In this document: one piece after another, positions 57,193 to 64,000 of the stretch | How the letters are laid out: each line of letters opens with the position of its first letter | How positions within the stretch are numbered: the first letter of the stretch is position 1 | From: Adiantum capillus-veneris | Taxonomy: Eukaryota > Streptophyta > Polypodiopsida > Polypodiales > Pteridaceae | Direction: 5' to 3' | DNA length: 64,000 nucleotides | Assembly: GCA_014529385.2 (NCBI GenBank) | Contig: CM043948.1 | Span: 24,798,451 to 24,862,450, forward strand | The notes under the pieces: generated by a model | What the model was told of the DNA's origin: nothing | What the model saw: the letters and a program-made list of their open reading frames with translations, nothing else | Database searches by the model: none | Position numbers and translations under genes: made by a program

Positions 57193-57889
57193 TGTAAGGC
57201 CCCCATTATGAGGAGAAGCCATCGTGCGTGAAGGAAAATCACTCACCGGAAACCAAAATTTTCACGGACAAGAATCAGGGGCAACTTTAAAGGCCTCGGG
57301 GGCGGAGGCCCCCGAGACTTTTTTTTCGCCGGAATATTATGGCCGGACGGCGTCCGGAAAGTGGTCGGAAAACAACCGGTCGGTTGGCCGGTGGCCGGTA
57401 GTCAATGGCCGGTGGTCGGAAGTCAATGGTCGGTGGCCGGTGGTCGGAAGTCAATGGCCGGTGGCCGGAGGCCGAATTGTGTGGGCGGATTGGAGGGTCC
57501 GATTTGGACTTATTCGCACAAGGGCGGCTACACATGGCTGTCTCTCATAAGAGAGGGCAGCCCTTTTGGCCTATAAAAGGAGGCCATTTCTACACACATT
57601 TCATAGTGTGAAGTTGATGCAACAAGGTGAGTGTGAGGTGGTGAGAGTGAAGCAAGGCGGGAGCTCCATTAAGGGTATAATCCCTTTGTAAACTACTTCT
57701 TGTTTTGAAGTACTAAAGCCATTGAGTGGCTGCTTTCCCGTGGACGTAGCCCACAATGGGTGAACCGTGTATATCGTGTGTACTCTCTCTCTCTCTCTCT
57801 CTACTCTATAATCTCGTGTATATAAATCTGTCTCTCTCCATTAAGTAATCTACTCAATTATCTATTTAGCTACGTCTTATTTCCTAACA
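57193..57889 (+). repeat. Candidate solo LTR (copia-like)
   Basis: Begins TGTAAGGCCC and ends CCTAACA. It has TATAAAAGG at about 57576 and the phrase CCCGTGGACGTAGCC typical of plant copia LTR R-U5 regions, plus a (CT)n run at about 57783-57803. ACATT precedes it and also overlaps its right end, so the target duplication is ambiguous. No primer site or coding region belongs to it. Confidence 0.55.
57370..57470 (+). repeat. GC-rich minisatellite
   Basis: Short units built on GGCCGGTGGTCGGAAGTCAAT recur about four to five times with variation, within the candidate LTR. Confidence 0.8.
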
Positions 57890-57974
57890 TTTATATCCAT
57901 CATCAATGCTTGAACCTTCGGGGGTTTTCGACATGCCTCACTCGTCTTAGTTCCAACTAGCCTTAACATCCCTT

Positions 57975-58725
57975 CAACTAAGTAATGTAGCTGTAAAGAC
58001 TTCCCTATACTCACCTTCACAACTAGAAGAGGCCACAGTAGGTTTCTTCTTGCTCAACCATGATATGCGTGAATTGTTGAGCATGAAACAAACAACGCTT
58101 GTGGACACTCGCGTGTCATAGCAACCAGCCCAATCTGAGTCCCAAAAAAGCATGTAAAATTTGCAACAATGATCCCCCCTCGGGATTAAACAAGCCAAGA
58201 TGTAAAGTGTCAATCAAGTCGCAAAAAATCCTCTTGATAGCCTGCCAATGCTTAGACCATGGCTATGCAGAAATCTGCTAGCTTGTGAGATTGTAAACAG
58301 AATATCTCCTATTGTATACATAAATAAGGCATCCAACAACAATATAATAAAGAGTGACACTGGCAAGATCACCAGCACCATGAAGACTCAATTTCAAACA
58401 TGTTTCCATTGGAGTAGCGATAGGGTTGTAGTCCTCAAGTCCAAACTTACATAGTAATGTCTCTATGTAGCTTGTTTGACACAAGGTAATACCTCCATCA
58501 CACTACTTAAACTGTACGCCCAAATAATGATGCAAAATCCCCAATCTTTCATCATGAAAGTAGCATTCAAATTAGCCTTGAATTCAGCAATGTGCATCTC
58601 ATTCGGACTAGTAACCAACAAATCAGCTACATATAGAACAATTACAAGAAATACATCACCCTTACGCTTGACATACAAAGTTCTTTCAGTTGGAATGTTA
58701 TGAAATCCTCGTTTAACCAAATGAG
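57975..58725 (-). pseudogene. Second copia RT-RNase H fragment
   Basis: Colinear at DNA level with 52180-52900 of the neighbouring copia. Minus strand: TERTLYVKRKGDVFLVIVLY, VADLLV where YVDDLL is expected, LLCKFGLEDYNPIATPME and SRISWLSKKKPTVASSSCEGEY. Several frameshifts and stops. It ends at both sides without LTRs. Confidence 0.85.
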
Positions 58726-59216
58726 GAATAGTTCCTTATGAATTACCAGCGGTAACTTCCAGAAGTATCTAACGGGTAGTAACTACAGTAGTTACTGTAG
58801 TAACTCTACACAATCCTATAAATAAGACCCATTAACATTCTACGGGGTTGGTTGGTTGGTTGCGGGTTGGTTGTCATGTACTGTTGTTAGCCTTTGTACT
58901 TACCTATGAAGTTCTTATATTAATCCTGGGAACCTTTTGGGCTTGGAGCCATTTGTACTTTAATGTCTAGCTTGTACTTTCTGTATTATGAATACTGTTC
59001 TAAATATACATTATCAGTTCCAGTCTTCAGTATTTCCAATTCAGTACTCTTTCCAGTTCAATACTCTATCTTAGTTCACTTCTCTTTTCTAGTTCAGTAC
59101 TTTGATTCCAGTTGTCTGATTTGATATGCACCGTCTAAATTCTCTAAACTCACAACTAGCTCTGAACTCCAACACTGGAATAGCTACCTAAAGAGACCAT
59201 CTCATTCCATTTTGGC
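58726..59216 (+). repeat. Candidate 5' LTR/leader of gypsy element
   Basis: Begins right after copia homology stops and ends near CTCCAACA at about 59176. It contains TATAAATA at about 58818, preceded by short overlapping palindromes (TAACTAC/GTAGTTA) at 58780-58805, as in an LTR promoter. No partner copy lies in the window and no clear primer site follows, so this is tentative. Confidence 0.35.
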
Positions 59217-60250
59217 GATCATGGTGGCTAGAGCTGAAGTGCTCTTTGACCAGCAAACTCTCTCCATGTTGGTGTTCTAAGTTGTAGTCATGCAGCCCAG
59301 AGTTACGTGTGGCCGAAAGCCAACGACCAGGTGGCAAAGCAGAGCAGGTCAATACCGTTCCCGAAGAATCGGAGCAAGGCTTTGACACAGAACAAGAGCC
59401 TGGGAAAGAAATTGACGCTCAGCATGGTACTATTGAAGAGGCAAGGAATTCTCGACACTCTAGTCATTTCAGGCGACGATTGGCTGAACTGAGCAACGTC
59501 GAACCAGGTATCAGGGGTCTAGGTCCGCAAATAAGCACACCGAAAGTAAGGGCACCAAGGGAACTCACCGCAGAATAGAGAAGAAGCAGTAACAGATATT
59601 GGTACTAGTACTCAGTCTGAGACTCATAAAGATAGTCATTGGGAAGGTGATACTAATCATTTCATAAACCACAATCCAAACACCATCATCATACTTAAAA
59701 AGCCAAAAGCACTAGAGAAGCTACTGTCAATACCTCATTGAAAATCTCATTTCTAATCTTAAAAGGAGGTAAGAAAGATGATCCAGATGTTCAGATCCAA
59801 GATTTTGAACACTGTGCTGAGCTGAAGCACATTGACGAGGATGAGTGGGGGGGATATTTTTCTCAAACGCTGAAAGCGACATCCAAAAAATGGTATTACC
59901 ATTACTCAGCTTGCCAGCTCTAGTCATACAACAAATTACTAAAAGATTTTAGACTGGAGTATTTAGACAATAGAGGGGATGAGGATATACTCTATGAGTT
60001 GAATCATATTAAACAAGGGAAATTGCATGTCAAAAGCTATGTGGAGAAAAACAAGGAGTTGACCAGACAATTGCAAGAACCTCCTTTTGAAAAGAGAATA
60101 AGAGCATGGTTCTTGAATGGCTTCCGTAGTAAGAAACTCAAAGAACAAGAAGTGTCTGCACCAACAAAGAAATTCAGTGCAGAGGGTCCTCAAATTAGAG
60201 CAACAAGAAAAGAAAGAAAAAGAACACAAGAAGAGAAGATACAATAGCAA
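59217..60250 (+). pseudogene. gag of gypsy element
   Basis: Starts near MVARAEL at 59226. An acidic N-terminal region (59309-59578) is followed by FEHCAELKHIDEDEWGGYF, TLKATSKKWYYHY and YELNHIKQGKLHVKSYVE, the gag core, then basic sequence. Stops near 59580 and 59921 interrupt it. Confidence 0.65.
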
Positions 60251-60433
60251 TGGTTCATCCACTGAGAATTCAGATTCCAATAACAGCTCCAATACATTTG
60301 ACAATGATACAAATGAGAAAAGCAAGGGTAAAGGAAAGAAAGGATCTTGGTCACGCAAAATTGAAGAAATGTCCAGAAAGATTGCTGAGATTGCCCAGAT
60401 CAGACCTTCCGTTAGAAAGATGGAAACCTGATA

Positions 60434-60880
60434 CTCCAAATGCAAATCTAGACATCACGTCTTGGATGAATGTCCACAATGCACTTATTGTAAGGCTTAT
60501 GGCCATCTCTGGAATAATTGTGCCATTCGGATTCATAACTTCAAGAAAGGTAAAGATTTATCCTTGATAACATTAACCAACACAAAACCAATAAAAACGG
60601 AAGGAGCCAATGAGTCCAAAGCAAAAAATCTAGGCACCAATGGGACTGGTAATTGCCGAGGCAGATACCCAGGGGGTACTGGCCGATGTAGAGGGTATGG
60701 GAATTTTCAGCGCACAAGTTTTGATTGCTACAATTGTGGAAAGTATGGGCATTTTGCAGCTCAATGCTCGGATGCAGTCAAAACTGAAGTACTTGATGTG
60801 AAGGCACCAGAACCAGTGCCGATTTGGGTACTTGTTATAAGCAAAGGTGTAATCTTCGAAGAAATTCCAGAGGAGCTCCA
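60434..60880 (+). pseudogene. Triple zinc-knuckle segment
   Basis: Three motifs: CSKCKSRHHVLDEC (CX2CX4HX4C) and CTYCKAYGHLWNNC directly adjacent, then CYNCGKYGHFAAQC at about 60727-60770. The first two lie in one frame only after a shift near 60460. Three knuckles is more than most plant gypsy gags carry. Confidence 0.75.
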
Positions 60881-61143
60881 ATAGCCCGTAACTGTTGAGG
60901 CCAAGAAGTGGGAACAACATAGAGAGGTTTGGAAGGCCAAGTTAGTGGATAAGTGGTAGAAGCAGCGAGAGCCGGCAGCCAAGAATACAGAGAATCTAGC
61001 TAAAAAGCTACCAAAACAACCAGAGGTTCTGAGGCTCGCACCATCCAGAAGATCCCAACCCAGTCTTCTAAGAAGGGACAGACAAAGCACTCAGCATCTG
61101 GAGTTGAAGAATCTGTGATTGCTACAATACAAGGTATGGTGGA

Positions 61144-61320
61144 AGAAGTCAGGCAAGTTAGATTAGACTTGGCCGAGACTGACACAAGTGAATTGGTGAA
61201 GGATCAATGTCTATCCCAGTGTTAGCAAGTGGAAGACGTCAAGCAAGTCATACCAGACTTGACCGAGACTGAAGCAACTGAGTTGGTGAAGGATCATTGT
61301 CTATCCCAGTGTCAGCAAGT
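61144..61320 (+). repeat. ~88-bp tandem duplication in coding linker
   Basis: Two units share CTTG(G/A)CCGAGACTGA and GTCTATCCCAGTGT. Each encodes an ELVKDxCLSQC peptide. It lies between knuckles and protease. The first unit ends in a stop. Confidence 0.75.
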
Positions 61321-61444
61321 GACTAGCTCAAAGAAAGGAGCTGAATGGAACTATGAGAATAGTCACAAATCCTCTAGTTCTGAGAACAATTATGGGTAGG
61401 AGAGAGATGAGATCTATGTCAAGCTATGTGAACACATCCAAAAG

Positions 61445-61860
61445 TTGACAGTGGAGCTGGATGATATCATACAAACTTTACCAGAACCTACAAAGTTCAT
61501 CAGACCGAAAAGGAAAGTTGAAGTTGAGGCAAGGGCAATAGACCTCTCAGCGGTAAGAGATGATGAAGTACCAATCATTCAGGTTGATTATAAGTTGAGA
61601 AAACAATGGAAAGCTTTATCTGGTGTTATTCTGGATGGAGGTGCCAGAGTCAACATATTGGGGGAACATCTCCAACAAAAACTGAGCATCATTGATTTAA
61701 AGCCAGCACCATTCAACGTGAGATTGACAGACCATAGGGTAGTACATGCTACTGGTCTGATCGAAAACATGCAAATACGGGTGGGTAAGGAAAAACTTTA
61801 AAACAGCTTTCTTGTGTTAGATGTCCAAGGAGCATATGGAATGCTACCAGGATGACCCTG
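61445..61860 (+). pseudogene. Aspartic protease
   Basis: The frame at 61445-61801 contains VILDGGARVNILGEHLQQKL (catalytic DGG), FNVRLTDHRVV and GLIENMQIRVGKEKL. A stop at 61801 precedes the expected C-terminal part (FLVLDVQGAYGMLPG in the next stretch). Confidence 0.7.
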
Positions 61861-62499
61861 GCTTAGAACTACATGAGCCATTTATGATTATGCAAATCAA
61901 GCGGTCACTATTTAGGGAGCTAGTAGGTGGATTTAGATCCGAACTGTTAATACCAAAAGCTAGAAAAAGCCTTAAGACCTGAAGAATTATGCAAGAAGTA
62001 TAGTGCTAGGAAGATAGAGAGAATGCTTGCAGCAATGAGTATATTTCCATTAGCAGAGATGATTTGAATGCAGTATTAATGGATAAGGTACTGACAAACA
62101 GAAGAGATGGTTCTCAGACCAGTTCTTGAACTGCATGTTGGAGAAAGGACAGTCCAGTTAGATGGTCGACCAATGAACCAGTTTGAATCTGAATCGGACA
62201 AATTTGATTTCAGATCAACAACAGGCACTAGTCAAGAAGGCACTGAGATGGCAACTGAAGGTACTGAAGTCCAATGTGCAACTCTGGAAGTAGGAAATCC
62301 ATTCAAAGATTATGCAGTTGGAATTCGTATTGAAAAGGAAGCAGTCATTAGCCAAATAGAAGGGAGGTGGCCCAAACTGGTTACTTCCAGATGATCAGGG
62401 GGTAGAAGAATGGAACCTTGGTTCAAAAGACAAACCCTGAATGATCTAAATCAACAAACACATGAACTCAGAGGTAAAGGAGAAAGCAAAGGCTCTTTT

Positions 62500-63170
62500 C
62501 TAGAAGTATAAAGATATGTTCTCTTGGGAACACATTGATCCAAAAGGTGTAGATCCAGAGGTTTGTCAGCATTGAATACCATTGAAACCAGATGCCATAC
62601 CAGTACGGCTGCAACGGTAGAGAATGAATCCTAATCATAACAAGAAATTCAAGGAGGAGATAGACAATTTGCTTAAAGCAAGATTCATTACTAAGGTGGA
62701 CAATAGTGAATGGTTATTTCCGATTGTGGGGGTTTCGAAGAAGAATGGGAAGTTGAGGGTTTGTGTGGACTATAGAAAACTGAATGCCCAGACTATTAAA
62801 GATCCATTCCCATTACCATTCACAGATATGCTTTTTGATGAAATCGCAGGCCATGAAATATACAACTTTATGGATGGATATAATGGCTATAACCAGTTGA
62901 AGATAGCACATGAAGATAGAGCCAAGACTACATTTATCACTAAATGGGGAGCATTTATGTATCTAGTAATGCCATTTGGTCCGTGCAATGCTCCTACAAC
63001 ATTTCATCGCTGTATGATGGAAATATTCAGTGAATTCCTACACAAGTTTCTAGCCATCTTCATGGATGATTTTACAGTCTTTTCTAAGGAAGAGATGCAT
63101 TTATTATTCCTAGGAATGGTCTTTGAAAGGTGCAAGGAAAAAGAATCTACCTGAATCCATTCAAGTCAAT
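62500..63170 (+). pseudogene. Reverse transcriptase
   Basis: Contains FKEEIDNLLKARFITKVDNS, VGVSKKNGKLRVCVDYRKLN, FMDGYNGYNQLKIAHEDRAK, YLVMPFGPCNAPTTFHRCM and catalytic AIFMDDFTVFS. The motifs are complete. Upstream EHIDPKGVDPEV is broken by stops, and a frameshift follows near 63100. Confidence 0.88.
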
Positions 63171-63910
63171 CTTCATGGTCTGGAAAGGTCAGCTTCTAGG
63201 ACATATTTTGTCCTAGAATGGTATTGAGATGGTCAATGATAAGGTGAAATGTGTCCAACAAGCTTAGGCACCAAAAATTGTGTTTGAATTAAGTTCATTC
63301 TTGGGCTATATCAACTTCTACAAAAGGTTCGTTCATATGTTTGCAACCAAAGCCCTATCTTTATATGAGCTCACTAAGAAAAGCAATAAGTTTATTTGGA
63401 CCACTGAGTGTGAGGAAGGTTTCCCGTGTTTGAAAAATGCGATTATCAACAAACCAATCCTTCGACACCCAAATTGGGATGTTATTTTTCATGTTCTCAT
63501 GGATGCTTCAGGACTCGCAAGCTATACTGGCCCAACCTGATGGAAAGACTGACTACCCAGTTTACTTTGCCATTCGCAGGTTCAGTATTGTTGAACAAGG
63601 ATACACCACTACAGAAAGAGAAGCATTGGGAATGGTGTTCAATGCAAATAAGTTTAGGTGCTATCTATTGGGAAAACTAATTTATTTTTATGTGGATCAT
63701 CAGGCATCATTGTTTTTTATCAACAAAGTCATTATTCAAGGCAAATTGATTCGCTGGATGATGTTATTGATAAAATTCAAATTTTGCATTTTCCACAAAA
63801 CCGATAAGGCACATTATGGCGCTGACTTTTTGTCTAGAAGCACGGAAGGTTATTTTGAGATATCCCTGAGAGATGAGCCAGTGGATGCTGAGTTATTCCA
63901 AGCTTCAGCT
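63171..63910 (+). pseudogene. RT connection and RNase H
   Basis: LGYINFYKRFVHMFATKALSL and SNKFIWTTECEEGF, then after a frameshift YTTTEREALGMVFNANKFR and DHQASLFFINK and GADFLSRS, the usual RNase H region of gypsy elements. Confidence 0.85.
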
Positions 63911-64000
63911 GAAGAAAATCCAGATCCAGAATGGCAAGAAATATACAATTTTCTTCAGAAAGGGGGATTCCTAGATACTTGGTCTCAGAATCAAAAGAGA

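Larger units (their letters stand above)
59217..64000 (+). mobile_element. Ty3/gypsy retrotransposon, truncated by window end
   Basis: Plus-strand gag, knuckles, protease, RT and RNase H appear in order. Integrase would lie beyond 64000. The frames carry several stops. The protease has DGG in place of DSG, as in some plant gypsy lineages. Confidence 0.8.

Noticed and set aside
57224-57611. Gly/Arg/Trp-rich frames in three phases
   Set aside because: They arise from the GC-rich minisatellite in the candidate LTR. All phases are open because the repeat lacks stop triplets.

Overview
This window looks like nuclear DNA of a land plant with a large, repeat-rich genome. One host gene with typical plant GT-AG introns sits among nested LTR retrotransposons, two host-gene relics and simple repeats. 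The broken PPR gene at 7.9-8.7 kb has unit wording (ALVDMYARCG, MQSEG, ILKACG) that reminds me of fern and other seed-free plant PPR families. That taxonomic hint is inference only.

Layout. 0.5-7.7 kb: a minus-strand Ty3/gypsy element with two ~1.8 kb LTRs, gag, protease, RT and two RNase H domains (Tat-like), but no integrase. 7.9-8.7 kb: PPR pseudogene. 9.4-13.5 kb: minus-strand gag-protease relic (copy A) containing a 452-bp hairpin insertion. 13.47-13.92 kb: plus-strand protease fragment of the same family (copy B). 13.9-33.1 kb: a three-level nest. The outermost layer is two ~0.8 kb LTR-like sequences lying tail to tail. One is split by a minus-strand chromovirus (14025-31528), whose gag is in turn split by a plus-strand gag-protease element (copy C, 19540-28517, perfect 5-bp target duplication). 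33.1-42.7 kb: older debris, namely an integrase fragment, a gag-protease-RT relic (copy D) split by a 2.95-kb non-autonomous LTR element, a dead copia RT and a gag fragment.

44.07-50.67 kb, minus strand: the only intact host gene found, a 17-exon gene for a type I DnaJ/HSP40 of the mitochondrial GFA2/Mdj1 kind (422 aa as modelled). It has an N-terminal presequence, J domain with HPD, G/F region, four CxxCxGxG-type zinc repeats and a C-terminal substrate-binding domain.

51.57-56.73 kb: a nearly complete minus-strand copia element with a perfect target duplication, next to the dead C-terminal part of a receptor-like kinase. 57.2-59.2 kb: a candidate solo LTR, a second copia fragment and a candidate LTR. 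59.2-64 kb: a plus-strand Ty3/gypsy gag-protease-RT-RNase H region that runs off the window.

The least expected signal is in the 2.4-kb leader of copy C. There a degenerate ~124-bp repeat carries seven copies of a 24-bp palindrome (core ACGCGT) that is much better conserved than the sequence around it. Nearly all transposon reading frames here carry stops or frameshifts. All coordinates and splice sites were read by eye. No alignment, database search or folding program was run.
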